Shown piece by piece: positions 25,757-38,810 of a DNA stretch of 64,000 bases. How positions within the stretch are numbered: the first letter of the stretch is position 1; each line of letters opens with the position of its first letter. Position numbers and translations under genes: made by a program. The notes beneath the pieces are model-generated. The model was not told the DNA's origin. It ran no database searches and saw only the letters and a list, made by a program, of their open reading frames with translations. The stretch is from Epiperipatus broadwayi (lineage: Eukaryota; Onychophora; Udeonychophora; Euonychophora; Peripatidae). The stretch is from NCBI GenBank assembly GCA_028023455.1, contig JAQFVV010006231.1, positions 3,369,478 to 3,433,477 on the forward strand. Reading direction: 5' to 3'.

Positions 25757-26490
25757 ATAAGCAATTATTTTTATATAACGCTATGCATACAATTGTATAC
25801 ATTCAAAGATCAGCCTTTCAAGCTAATTGTGCATGCGTCTTCTGCAAGTGTTAAATAATAAATGAATACTTCAGTCTACAGTACAAGATATAGTATTTAT
25901 GCAGGAATAAAAGGAATCCTCTTATTCCTACAACTCAAATTCTTTTATATGAGCAAATCTGAAGTACTGTTGAATAAAGCGTGAGAGTAGAATTCTCACT
26001 TTAAATTACTATCTACGATGTTGTGATGAATGACATCATGAAATTGTCTAGAATTTACTAAACGTCACTCTAAGTGAAACTTAATTATAAGTAAATAAGC
26101 AATTATTTTTATATAACGCTATGCATACAATTGTATACATTCAAAGATCAGCCTTTCAAGCTAATTGTGCATGCGTTATATAAAAATAATTGCTTATTTA
26201 CTTATAATTAAGTTTCACTTAGAGTGATGTTTAGTAAATTCTAGACAATTTCATGACATCATTCATCACAACATCGTAGATAGTAATTTAAAGTGAGAAT
26301 TCTACTCTCACGCTTTATTCAACAGTACTTCAGATTTGCTCATATAAAAGAATTTGAGTTGTAGGAATAAGAGGATTCCTTTTATTCCTGCATAAATACT
26401 ATATCTTGTACTGTAGAGTGAAGTATTCATTTATTATTTAACTCGCAGAAGACGCATGCACAATTAGCTTGAAAGGCTGATCTTTGAATG
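25757..26490. mobile_element. Palindromic (fold-back) element, copy 2
   Basis: Arms 25797-26119 and 26173-26493 (323 and 321 bp) are nearly identical reverse complements around a 53-bp spacer. A perfect 17-bp direct repeat, TATAGATAGATATGTAA, flanks the element at 25740-25756 and 26491-26507. The first 86 bp (25753-25838) recur exactly as a direct copy at 26091-26176, spanning the end of the left arm and the spacer. The left half is thus about 1.25 tandem units of a ~338-bp monomer followed by its inverse. It shares arm sequence with 10838-11364 and encodes no protein. Confidence 0.92.
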
Positions 26491-26507
26491 TATAGATAGA
26501 TATGTAA

Positions 26508-29500
26508 TTGAAATACTAAGACTTTGAAATATTTGTACTTATAAAGATATGGAATAAAAAACATAATATGTAAACTGTAAAATATAATATTTCAGAATGT
26601 GAGGAGAAAAAAATAGATGGGTAAAATATTTGAAAAAAATCATCCATCAAAATTATAAAATCTTTATATTCTTTTATTAGTAAATATTTATAAAATATAA
26701 TAACAATATAAATATTTATTACCCATCTATTATATTATAAAACAAAACAAAATAGGATTGAAAGTAAAAGTTTTTAAAAAAATCAAATTCAAATATACTA
26801 ATTAGTGCACAATTCAATGTTATTCTCTGATTGCAGATGCCATTTACAGAAAATTATTTAAACAACAAGTACTATAAACATATTAATAAATAAATCTCTA
26901 AAAATTTGAGATTTGGCCTAAAAATTAGAAGATAAAATGTCAAAGTTTTTACAAATGGAAAGTGTGAATTGCAGTTAATGTTTAATTAATTATTATGAGA
27001 TATTTTGGCCATATTTAAACAATGATTATTAAAACTCTTACCTGCAAAAAATTTTGTTTAGTATAAATTTAAACATAAACTCATTGGCATGATAGACAAT
27101 GAACAAACATATTCATTTGCATGATCTAATACAAACAAATTGAAAATTGTAAGTTCATAATAGTTGCATACATAACATTAATGATCACAATATATGATTT
27201 TAAAAAATAAAATAAAAATAACCAGTGATTTCATTTGTAAATCATTAAAAATTTGTGTAAATCACTCGGTTTTTAAAATTATCCTTAAAAAAAATCAATA
27301 TTGAAAGATTGTTGCTAACAAAGCAAATTTTAAGATGAAACAATATAAATACATACCAATGACAAAAGAAAAAACTGATTACAAATAAATGTCCTTATTT
27401 ATTAATGAATGTACTGCCAATAAGTATATTATGAAAATAAATGAAAAAAAGGCTTAAAAACTTTTTCTTGGCAAGTTCTGTATTATATCTTGGAGCAGTA
27501 CAATTAAATTCACTGATCATGCTTTTATTCGAATGACATTTGAATAGTATAGTATATATGTCCATAAGTGAACTATAAACTTGCAATAAATATTTACAAA
27601 TAAACATCAGATTGTATATTTTAAAGTTTTTTTTTTTTAGGAATTCTCAGCAAAATAGAAAACTCTATATTTCAAAAATAAAATTGCAGAATTCAGTTTG
27701 CACAAAATGTTATCACTTATTCAAATTTAATTTCTCAAGCAAAAATAATTATTTTATTATTGTTGTTGCTTTCAAATTGTTTTTCAAAATTTGTAAGATT
27801 TTTTATTTAATAAATATATAAAATATATTTATTTTTATAATTATATTATGTTTTAGATGGATTTAAACTTATGTTGTCATATCTGGAAAAGGTATGTTAT
27901 TCTATCTAACATAAAAAGTACTTTTTATTTCCTTAAATAAATTTAACTTTTACTATTTAATTATTCTTTTAGTTATTTCAAAATTAATTTTAATAAATAT
28001 TTTATTTCAATTTGACAAAACATCATTAAAATTGGAAGCCATATATATGAAAAATTAAAATTTGCCTATTCATACTCAATTTAATTGTTACTTGGTTAAA
28101 GTTAAATATATATTATATTCTTTAAAATAAGATTTTATCTAATATTTAATTTATTATAAATAGTAATAAAAAAACAATTAAAATATTTATTTTTTTAGGA
28201 TAAATTTTACTGTTTCAGTTATTTAAAAATGTTAAGATATTTTAATAGAAATATAACAAACAAAAGAAAAATCTTGCAGTAAAGTATGTGTGTGTGTTTG
28301 GGTGGAGAGTCTTTCTAGATTAAAAAATAAGTATCTCTGAATTATAAAATTAAAAAAAAAAACAAGATATAACTATTGAAAAAGTAAAAAATATTGATTC
28401 ATATTACAAAAAAAAACTATTTACGGAATCACGATTTTTTGTAAACAATTGATACCAAAATAAAAATTATTTATTTTCATGCTATCATTTTATTTGTCAC
28501 TGGAATTTAGTTTCAATACAAAATATGAAACAAGACTTGTCCATTTTGCATAGCTTTGATTGTTAAATTTGATTATTTATTTGCTAAATAAAATATTTTC
28601 ACTGCTAAGCCAATACAAATTAAATAGATCTAGTTTCATATAATAAATAAAACATGAAAATAATGTTTAGATAAAACATACACTATTTTCATTTGCTATT
28701 TTATTTATTATGGATTTGCATTTGGCCTCATACTTTTATTATTATCATTTAATACACTTACTAATAAAAATATACATATGTTCATACACACAAAAAATTA
28801 TTTTCATGCACTTAATTAATTCATTATTACTATAAATAAATATATTTGATTAATTTTTCCTTTGATCATTGATATGCACCATGTGGCTCCAGTTGGGGGA
28901 GGGGGCTTAGCACCAACAAATTAATATTCATTCATAATGCACTGACAGATTATATAATACACACAATTCTCTATTAGATAATTCTGACTTGCATACATAA
29001 TTCTTAGTGTATATAAAGTGCAAAAAAAAAAACATAACGTAAGTGGCATTGCACTTAATGTTTGCTTATCTCATGCTGTGTGAACATCTTTTATTGTTAT
29101 ATTGTAGTGTTTTATTTTTATTTGTTAAAAAATATTTTCATATTCTGTTCGATGATTAATGATAAACATGCACTTGAAGAAAAAGTTTGATTTATAAAAA
29201 GTTCAACTTTAAATTTAAAAAATCATAGACTGAATAGGGTTTGCAAAAGTCAAGCACATACTATATAGTGCTATTATAAATCTCGGCAATTATTTAATTT
29301 TATTTCTTTAAATATAAAGTATTAAAAGAAATTTTAAAATAAACAATGATAAAAAGAAATTATAAAAGGATTTCATAATAATGTAAAGAAATTATGAAAT
29401 GATTAAAAAAATAATCCTACAGTTAAAATAATTGTGTGGCATAAAAAAAATTAACACTATTATAAAGAAATTAAATTTAAATGACTGATACTAATCAATA

Positions 29501-30384
29501 ATAATAATTCCTTAAAGAATGAAAAGATTTTATTAAGGGAAATAAACGGTCTTCTCGATAGAACTTATGCCACATCATTTAATACGTCTTTTGTTAACGC
29601 CAATAAATGTTTTATCAAATAAACTCAGTCAAGCTTCAAATTATTTACATTAAATTACAAATACATACGTATTCAAAATAAAAGTATTATTTGAATTATC
29701 TCTTTGAAGGTGGAATAAATAAAGAGAGATAATAAAAAACTTTATTCATACAGAAACATCAAAAAAAGACTTTTAATGATATTAATAAAATTCTTATATT
29801 ATTCTTAGATCTGAAATTAATGTCAGTCGAAGATCTAGTTAGAATTTCTTTGTTTTTTTTGTTTTGTTTTTTTTTTTAAAAAAATCCATCTGTTTTATAT
29901 TTATAAAACATTATTATTGTTGTTATTAGAAATAAATTACACAGGAATTTAAAAAATAAAAATTAGCGTAAAAAAGCTTAATTATAATATTCTCATGTAA
30001 TTATATGAAATTTTTAAACATTATTCATAGATATTAAATATAAAAATATTAATATACATATATTATCGATTGCCTGTATTGACATTGTAATATTGTTATT
30101 ATCTCATAAACATTTCTTTTCTTTCTGATTTATGCGCTCTCGCAATAAATAAAGTATGAAATATATTAGTACATAAAAAAAAAATTATAATTAAATAATA
30201 AATCTTAGATTTTAAATATTTACCATATATTTACAATCTAATATTTAAAATATATATGGATATCTTTAATTAATTTCAATGTTGGTAGACGAAATGATTG
30301 GATTAATGATTTACCAGAATAAGGGTTACATTTAGTAAAACAACTTAAAATTAGGAGTCCAATTTTTTTCCATATTTTAAGGCA
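26508..30384. other. AT-rich non-coding DNA
   Basis: I found no gene. Open frames of 60-70 codons (for example 27395-27607 and 27612-27821) are poor in sequence complexity and show no domain. Confidence 0.5.
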
Positions 30385-30480
30385 AGGTTAATGATTGTTA
30401 ACCAGACATCATGGATAGTCACACTAGATTAGTTGAAGAAGTTATTTGCCATTATCATGTAAGCAGATCATTTAAATTTT
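30385..30480 (-). pseudogene. Short fragment of the GIY-YIG-like relic family
   Basis: It shares CACACTAGATT and TTATTTGCCATTATCATGT with 19360-19425 in the same orientation. It corresponds to the C-terminal tail region of that family only. Too short for a functional reading. Confidence 0.4.
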
Positions 30481-30999
30481 CTTCAAATATTAACTACAAA
30501 AAAAAAAAAAACATGTCATTCTCACAAACCTTTATAAAATCACGATAAATTGTTACATAAATCTATATCAGATTTTTTAAAAAAAACTTTTTAATCTGTT
30601 GGATAGATTGATTGGTGCTGAAGTGGAAATTATTTGCCCAGTTTATTTAAATAATTCTTTAGGAAATTGACTGGTGAATTATCATACTTTATTTCACAGA
30701 TTTGTTAAAATTATTAAATCTAATTTCCATTTATGTGAAATATAACTAAAAATATTTCCAAATATGAATATCCCAAGTTTTATTTGTAAAAGCTGAACAA
30801 AATTTTTTTTTTTTTACTTTTTTAGTGTCCTCCCTTATTTGAATAAAAAACTTACATTAATTTTTTAGATTTATAATTATATTAGTATACTATACAATGA
30901 AAATATTAATACAAGGTTTAATATTAACAAATATAATTTTTACTTGGTGACTTTGCCTAAAACTTAATCAGAAATTCATTTTAAATGCTTTTTTTTTAA

Positions 31000-31030
<31 letters not shown>

Positions 31031-33463
31031 AAACACATAATGGCATATCATATATATCATATTTTTATCAAATAGTTTCAAATAATATAATGAAAAGATC
31101 AAACAAAAACCTCATTAAACATAATCAAACAGAAAGTGAATTATGAACAGTAAATACACTTTCTTTCAGAATGGCATTTCATGAATTTACTCATCATTTA
31201 TGATATTTGAGAATTGAATATTTATTTCAAATACCAATATAATATGATGCAAATATAATTCAAGGCTTTTCGTAAAATAATACAAAATATCAAACCAAAT
31301 AAACAAAGAACACATTGGTATAATTTTTATAAGCAAAAAAAAAAAAATTTCTCTTCACATACTATAAACTAATAATAAATTTTATACTGTTTTTCACAAA
31401 TGTCTACAGTGTTTTTCTTATCTGTAAAAGTTTTAATATTATATGATAAAGAGTATTGCTTCAATTTTAATTTTGTTGCTTATGGGGAGTCAAAAAAGAA
31501 TTTTTGTACTGGATGGCAAAGAATATACCTGTCTGCCTGCATGCCCATTCACCTACCTACCTACTTATCTTTCTTTGACTGCACAAGAAGAAAGCATCTG
31601 TCTAATACATTAATTCCAAAACATCACATTCCAAAATTATAAACTTTTATGTTTGATTTAATAAATGCAATCTTTTAGCAAAATTCTTTATGTTAGATAA
31701 AACAATTTTACATTTATTTATATACTTTATCCATATATTTTATTTATTACATAATTTTGCTTTCTGAATCACTATTACTACTTTAATACAATATATATGA
31801 ACTACTTTCATTTGTTCACCATGTTTACGAGAGACTGCTTTTTTATTAAAAATATAATTTGGTACTTGTTAAAACAAAAACAAACAATTCCAAGTACGAA
31901 TATAGTGAATATTAAATAATTTTATTGCTTTAATATGCCTAAAAATACTTTTGTATGAGATTTAAATGATGAACATAAGTCATATACAAAATTTCAAATA
32001 CAATATTGCTTTGTTCAATTTAGTTTAGCCAGAAGAGTTGAAAACTCCCCCTGTCTATATTGAATGGGACATAAGTGAGTCATGTTAAATATTCTTCCAT
32101 AATTGAACATTTTAGTTTTACAATGAAACCTTTTTTTCTATATAATATATTGATAGTCGAAATGTAAGCTTTCAAGTGATAGAAATTTTAAAAATAAATA
32201 TTTTATGCTTTAAAAATATGAAAACAAATATCTAAATGAACAATGGAGCACAGCCGCATTGAATATAATTTATCTATTCAAAAAGTTAAAAGAATGAAAT
32301 TTAGTAATTTTAAGTTTATGTTATTAAAAAAAGAATGAATATATTTAGAAATAATTATCATCAAAGGAAGAAAAAAATTCTAAACGTCAATAAATTATTT
32401 ATTGTTATTAAAAATTTAAAAAGTATTTTATTTACTATTTTGATAAAACTGATTTATTTTTACCCAGTGGAAACTGCTTCCAGTTGATGTAAAAAACTTT
32501 TTAGGAGTTTTTTAAAAAAATAAATTGTTTTCAAAGACAATCTCCTATTAATAGTATAGCTTTTGGTTTAGAAACAAGTCTTTTGCAAAAAATATTGCAT
32601 CATAACTTTTAATTTATAAACAAAGTACTAAAAATTACAATTTTTCTTTAGAATTCAATTATTTACCCACAGGCGAAAATACTCAGCCAATCAGAAATTT
32701 TCATTTCTATTGACTTCTAGGCCACCGATGGTCACTGACAATCATGTAAAAGGACCATATAATGCTGACAGATTTTTTTTACAACTAAAATGTTAAAATT
32801 GTTACTACAGGAAAAAGAAAAGTGCAAACCATTGTGAACTATATCATAAGATTATAGACAGGCTAAAAACAACATAGAAAAGATATAGTGAATGCAACAC
32901 CATTGTAATGATCAAACCATTAATCTACACAAAAATGCTGTTTATTTCATTCGAATAGTTAAAAAAAATCTTGTTATAACAAATAATAATAACACATTAC
33001 AGTGGAGCTACAAACTATACTGTATCAAACTATATAACTTCAATTATACAATAGTAAAAAAAAAAATTCATTGAAATTCATACACTTATTAAATTTTATG
33101 AATTTTATTTATGTCAGCAGCCATTTTTTGTCTCACTATCTCAAATCTCAAACATGAATTTGCTTGTACATATATAAAATTTCTTTTAAGTTGTTCTTTT
33201 TTAAAAAAGTTTTATATACAATACATATTAGTATATCTTTAACAAAATGTACTGTAGCACAATAAGCGATAAATTTTAAAAAAAAGTAATAAAATATTTT
33301 CATTAAATGCCAGAAAAAAATTATTGATTTAATAAGGAAAAATAATAAATTATATTCTGAAATTGGCCATATGAATTAAAAAAATGTTATCGATCAGAAA
33401 ATTGATAAAAAACAAACAAACAGATTTGCGCTGGTGTTTACTTGTGCCCCTGAAACTTCAAAA
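30481..33463. other. AT-rich non-coding DNA
   Basis: No gene recognised. It contains a (CA)n microsatellite at 31004-31030 and a short CTAC repeat near 31551-31563. Confidence 0.5.
31004..31030. repeat. (CA)n microsatellite
   Basis: About 13 uninterrupted AC/CA units are visible. Confidence 0.95.
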
Positions 33464-33790
33464 GTTGTAACTAAAGTAAGGAATAATTTTTTGGGTAAAA
33501 TGAAAAAAGTCTTAACTCTATGGTTAAACAATATGAATCGCAAAAACATTATGGTTGACAGTCCATCAGAAAGTCTTAAGTCTCTATGAAAAATTTAACA
33601 GAAAATCTTGATCACACAATTCCAAACTATTCACTGTAAATATGGAATGGTTGTAAACTATAAAAATTTTAGTTTTAAAAATATTAAAATAGCTGATAAA
33701 GATGCATCCGCCAATAACAGCTGGTGCTATATTTCATTAGAATTTTTAAAAAATGATCAGAAAAAAAAAATGTCTGGAATAGATATTTAA
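33464..33790 (+). pseudogene. Tigger/Jerky-type (CENP-B-like) transposase relic
   Basis: Reading one frame through two in-frame stops gives VVTKVRNNFLGKMKKVLTLW, then LNNMNRKNIMV. After the stops come MVVNYKNFSFKNIKIADKDA and SANNSW. This matches the order in Tigger/Jerky proteins of invertebrates. Those carry a K.LWVEDMNRKR.P block in the second CENP-B-type helix-turn-helix, followed by a GW..RF..R..LKNIKI.GEAASAD block. Only the DNA-binding region is present; the DDE catalytic domain is missing. The elements at 13459-16502 and 57716-58611 have Tigger-like termini, so this family was active here. Confidence 0.75.
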
Positions 33791-36550
33791 TTGTGATAAG
33801 AACAAAATTGTGAATAATTCAACACTAATACTCTATTGTAAATATATATCCTCAACTTATTATAAGTAACATTATTATTTTTAAAAATTTTGTTTATATT
33901 ATCTTAATTTATATGTGCATACTATAGCCATAAAGCATTTATTGTATATATATATAGACATGTTCAAAAGTATAGTACTATACACAACAGTACAATAAAC
34001 AATACTTATATTATAATCAAAGCTTTTATTAACAAAATGAAAGTTATTATAAGTCAGCTATGAACATTTATATGTAAGGGGAGCTTGGAACAAAATATAG
34101 CATAATATGCAGATCCATTATATTCTAAAATGCCATATGTTAAACAATTTAGAAGAAAATTTCAACAATCATGTTTTAAGCACGAAATTATTCAGTTTCA
34201 TACATATGATATAAAACCTTAAACTGTTTTTAAAGATTAAATATATCTATTTTTTATTTACATTAATTTTTACCAGATCCATAAATTTTGTTTCTTTTGA
34301 TTTAAATATGCATAAATAACTTATATCATTAACTTAAATTTACAACTACTTTACTAAAAATTAACAGTTTCCAAAAATGTTAAAAATATATATGACACTT
34401 TTTATGATATGTTTCAAGTGAACCAGAATTCAGATGGCCCAGGCATCAATTACATCACAAATATCTTTACATATTTGCACTTAAATATTTAAACAAATTC
34501 ACATAGTAAAAAATTATAAGTGTCATTATTCCAAATGTCATAATTTAAATATGAAATTATTAAAATTCATATATATATATTTGATATATAACTACTTATT
34601 TTAGTTTTTATAATAAGTATGAACTTCGAATTCTTTTAAATAAAAGCGCACAATTAACATATATCACTAACGTTCAGAGTACTTTAATAAAGAGCAACTT
34701 TTTTCAAAGATATCACACATACACACACACACATATATATATAATATTGCCTCCATGACATATTTCAATTGATCCACTTGTTTGAATTTTCTTTTTCTTT
34801 TTTTTTAAATGAAACAAATATTTAAAATAGTTCTACGTTTATACAAGCAGTAAAAACTCGTGTACATAAAAAGAAGATATACTTAATCTTTAAAAATAAT
34901 TTAAAATATATCAAAAAGGTGAAATTTAAGAATTTCAAATTTAAGAAGTACTTCTTGGAGTTTATTTTATCAATTATGTTATGTAATGTAAACTGTTCAA
35001 GTTGTGTTTTCTGCAATAATGTTCCTTTTAATTTGTTTGACATAATGCAAGGACCATTTAAAGTGATGGGTTCCGATGAAAATACGTTTTAGGAGCAGAT
35101 ATATATATATTTGATGAAATTGGAAACAATTGATTTTTAGTAAAGCAATTGTAAGTTTAAAATAATGATGTAAAAATATTACTTCAATATCTCTTTAGCA
35201 TCAACCAATGTATTAAAATGTTGTCATTTACCTAATAAAAGTTATTTTTGAATAATTAGTTTAAACAGTAATATGATAATAAAAGAATGCCTTATTATAT
35301 GTCAATAGAACAAGTTTTAGAATTTTATTTTATTTTTGTAATTACCAATAATTATGTCTTCTTTATAGGAAAACAAAATTAGAAAGTCTATATATTTGCT
35401 ATTAAAAATTATTAAATTCGCATAAAATATTAACGAATATAACTTTTATCAAGAAGGAATGACTATTTACAAAAAAAAAAAATCAATTTCAAATTTTTTA
35501 ATATTAAATAATTTTTATTTATCCTAATTAATTCACAATTGAAGAACTAATGTAAACCAAACTAATCATTTACAATTTATGTAAGTTAATTATTTTCTCT
35601 CTACATAAAAAAAAAGTAAAAATATTCTGGATTTGAGATTAAATTAAGGAAGGCATACTTCAATAACTCAATACTCTCCACTTTTACTTGTATATTTGTA
35701 TCACAATTTGGAAAAATGACAGTAATGAATCCTTGAGGACAACAGCTGTTTTCACTTTTAAAATCTATTTGCAGTAGTTAAAATAGTTCAGCATAAGCTT
35801 TTCTATTAATTGGTTTCCTGTCGATTAGAAGCAGAGCAATGATCACTTTCTTCAAAAGCAATTTGCTTAGCAAATTCAGACTCCTGTCAAATTTGCTTAC
35901 ATTTTTTACAAAGGCAGAAATAATAATTACAATTCCAACAAATATAAAAAGCTTCACTGACTTTTACCCCAATAGTACTAATAATTTATTTCATTCACTA
36001 TTTTGCAATTTCTTTAGGTCACTAATTTAAGATTTTATTTATTTACGTGATTTATTAAAGAGATGATTATTTAAAGAGCTAATAAATCAATTTTAGCACT
36101 CCTTTAAGTTTTCTAAAGATAAATAAGTAACTGTGATTCAGAATTTAAATGTGACCTCGAGTTAAAATTATTGACATACTATCATGCAGCTGGAGGGCTG
36201 AAGGTAATCCTAACTAAAGGTTATCTATAGATAGTACCAACAACACTTACTATTAACATAAATTATTTTTAAAAGTATTAATAAACTTCCTAAACCACCT
36301 TGTGCTTTGCTTTTTTTTTTTTTTTTAGAGCACACACAAGAATGATAGTTGCAAAGTATTCTCAACTAATCTATTTCAAAATCTTGAAAAGTTTGGTTTG
36401 TGTGTGTGTGGTGTTGTTAATTATTTTTAGTACTTTTTAACAAACTGATTTCTAAAGTTTTAACTTATCTGAAGAAGCAAAAAAAAAAAGTGAGTATGAA
36501 TTAAGGATTTTATCTAAAATTTTATATTTTATATTTTTCCATTATCCAAT
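33791..36550. other. AT-rich non-coding DNA
   Basis: No gene seen. A ~55-bp block at 33992-34045 (CAGTACAATAAACAATACTT onward) is also present at 56846-56897, so it is a small interspersed repeat. Several TA and CA tracts occur near 34715-34745. Confidence 0.45.
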
Positions 36551-36584
36551 CGGTACTTACGGATAATTTGCCTGATGACGTATT
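36551..36584. repeat. Left terminal inverted repeat
   Basis: Exact reverse complement of 39263-39296. Just inside, ACCGG and CCGGT form a small GC-rich hairpin at about 36590-36609. Confidence 0.9.
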
Positions 36585-36836
36585 TGACCCACCGGTTTCC
36601 CTTCCGGTAGGCATCGACGATCTTTGTATGACAACGTTGTCATGGCAACGAAGTGACTGGCGTGATTAATCCATCAGAGAGTCAATTTTTTTTTTTTTTT
36701 AACCGCGAGATTTAAAATTCGGAGAGAGATTTGGGAAATTTTTTGATTTTTCTGTCTATTGTGATTTTGCTATCCACTTGATCACAGTGATTTTTTTCAG
36801 CTCTTCCATTGCGTTTTTGATATTTTACTTTGTGAT

Positions 36837-37721
36837 ATGGCTGAAGCTCCAAGAACCTTGTTTAGTTTACCGAGTACGGAGGAAGAAGCGATCATCTTCT
36901 TACAAGACCGCGGTCTTCTCCCCAAAAGGAAATTATGTCAAAATGGGCATGAAATGAAAAAGTATATTCACAATTCCAAGAAACAATGGCGATGTAACTT
37001 GAAGGATTGCCTGTCAGAAATTGCAATTAGAAAAGGCACGTGGTTTGTCGGCTCCAAAATGACTTTCGTGACCGCTATACGTTTCATCTATAGTTGGTCC
37101 AAAGAATTAACATCGATAACATTTTGTGCGGAGGAATTGAATATTTCGGACAAAACTGTTATCGATTGGAACAACTACCTCCGGGAAGTTTGTACCTGGA
37201 GATTGTTAAGAAATGAAAGGCGGAAAATCGGAGGTCCCAACACAATCGTTGAGATTGATGAAAGCCTCTTCACAAAACGGAAGAACAATGCCGGAAGAGT
37301 CCTACCACAGCAATGGCTATTTGGTGGCGTGTGCAGAGAGACTGAGGAATGCTTTATTGTAGCCATTCGAGATAGAAGTGTGTCTACTCTCATGCAAGAA
37401 ATTTTGCAAAATGTACACGAAGGCTCGACTATCTACAGCGATTGCTGGAAGGGATACAAGAGCGAAGAGTTAGCTGAGGCTGGATACAAACACCATCGTG
37501 TTAATCACACATACAACTTCATAGACCCCACAACTGGCGTACATACACAGAATGTTGAAAGGTTGTGGGGTTTGGTCAAATGGCGTAATAAAAAACACAG
37601 AGGGACAGCACGTCAGCACCTGGACTCATATTTGAGCGAGTTTATGTGGAGGCAGTCGTACAAAGCTGATCCTTTCGCTGCAATTTTAGAACATATATCC
37701 CAATTCAGTCCTCCACAGTGA
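36837..37721 (+). CDS. ISXO2-like (IS1595/Merlin-type) transposase
   Basis: A 294-aa single-exon protein that should cut and paste its own element in the nucleus. Near the N-terminus a zinc-ribbon-like part shows CQNGHE (about 34-39) and CNLKDC (about 54-59). A helical DNA-binding region around residues 85-115 has NISDKTVIDWNN. The catalytic core shows IVEIDES (first Asp about 141), STIYSDCWKGYK (second Asp about 202) and, near 237-245, HTQNVERLWGLVK. The last is the third acidic/Asn block of this superfamily, whose members use D-D-E or D-D-N. It ends with HLDSYLSEFMWR, a conserved C-terminal helix. The ATG at 36837 follows a 250-bp leader inside the left TIR. An AATAAA lies downstream near 37961. 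Codon use is less AT-extreme than the flanks. Length and motif order look complete, so it is probably functional or was very recently. Confidence 0.9.
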   Translation: MAEAPRTLFSLPSTEEEAIIFLQDRGLLPKRKLCQNGHEMKKYIHNSKKQWRCNLKDCLSEIAIRKGTWFVGSKMTFVTAIRFIYSWSKELTSITFCAEELNISDKTVIDWNNYLREVCTWRLLRNERRKIGGPNTIVEIDESLFTKRKNNAGRVLPQQWLFGGVCRETEECFIVAIRDRSVSTLMQEILQNVHEGSTIYSDCWKGYKSEELAEAGYKHHRVNHTYNFIDPTTGVHTQNVERLWGLVKWRNKKHRGTARQHLDSYLSEFMWRQSYKADPFAAILEHISQFSPPQ

Positions 37722-37832
37722 ACGCTATTTGTAAGTAATTTTAATTTTTTTTTATAATAATTATAATTTTAGAATTAATTATATTATTGAATATAGACAA
37801 TAAGTAATCCAAATGCATGTAAAAGTAACGTC

Positions 37833-38790
37833 ACCATTAATGCCATATTCGCATTAAATCTTTATTTTAAATGTACAAACAATTTTTGTTAATATTTCTT
37901 CAATTATCAAACTTCCACTTCATTATGTTTCATTTGTAAATAATTTTCAATAATTTTTTTAATAAAATTACCAATATACAGTCCGTTTTTAAAATTACCA
38001 AATGCTTGTAGAAAGTACGGCCTCTTACACCACATTTTATACAAGATGGCCATTAATGGTAGATTCGCATTAACTTTTTTTTTTTAAAATTTACAAAAAA
38101 ATTTTTTTTTTATATTTCTTCAATTATCAAACTTCCACTTAATTACATTTAATTTGTAAATAATTTTTGTATTTTTGGGTTAATATTTCTACAAATATCA
38201 AATTATTTATCGTAAATTCATTGGCTATACAGTACACTTTTAAAATTAGCCAATGTGATCGCCATTAATGGCACATTTTCAATAATTTTTTGTTTTTATA
38301 TTTTGTATTGACCTTATTTTGTATTTCATGCACGTAAATTTTCACTAATTTGTTGGGGTTTTTTTTGTATTTTTGGGTTAATATTTCTACAAATATCAAA
38401 TTATTTATCGTAAATTCATTGGCTATACAGTACGCTTTTAAAATTAGCCAATGTGATCGCCATTAATGGCACATTTTCAATAATTTTTTGTTTTTATATT
38501 TTGTATTGACCTTATTTTGTATTTCATGCACGTAAATTTTCACTAATTTGTTGGGTTTTTTTTTGTATTTTTGGGTTAATATTTCTACAAATATCAAATT
38601 ATTTATCGTAAATTCATTGGCTATACAGTACGCTTTTAAAATTAGCCAATGTGATCACCATTAATGGCACATTTTCAATAATTTTTTGTTTTTATATTTT
38701 GTATTGACCTTATTTTGTATTTCATGCATGTAAATTTGTTGGGTTTTTTTTTGTATTTTTGGGTTAATATTTCTACAAATATCTATATTT
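37833..38790 (+). repeat. Internal tandem repeat array of the transposon (~198-bp units)
   Basis: The block beginning GTATTTTTGGGTTAATATTT starts at 38169, 38367, 38565 and 38753, giving units of 198, 198 and 188 bp and a truncated last unit. More diverged units extend left to about 37833. Each unit holds an inverted repeat (ATTGGCTA ... TAGCCAAT) and then the palindrome GCCATTAATGGC or a variant at 37833, 38049, 38261, 38459 and 38657. Confidence 0.85.
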
Positions 38791-38810
38791 TGTATTTTAT
38801 ATCTTGTAGT

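Noticed and set aside
26010-26055. Hammerhead-ribozyme-like string in the palindrome arm (TGATGA, a short stem, then GAAA, then GTC)
   Set aside because: The invariant C before UGANGA is missing, stem III cannot be drawn, and the other palindrome copy does not keep the core. It was considered because of the tandem-monomer layout.
31400-31642. 80-codon open frame with a start codon
   Set aside because: No domain, mixed low complexity, and a simple CTAC repeat inside; likely chance.
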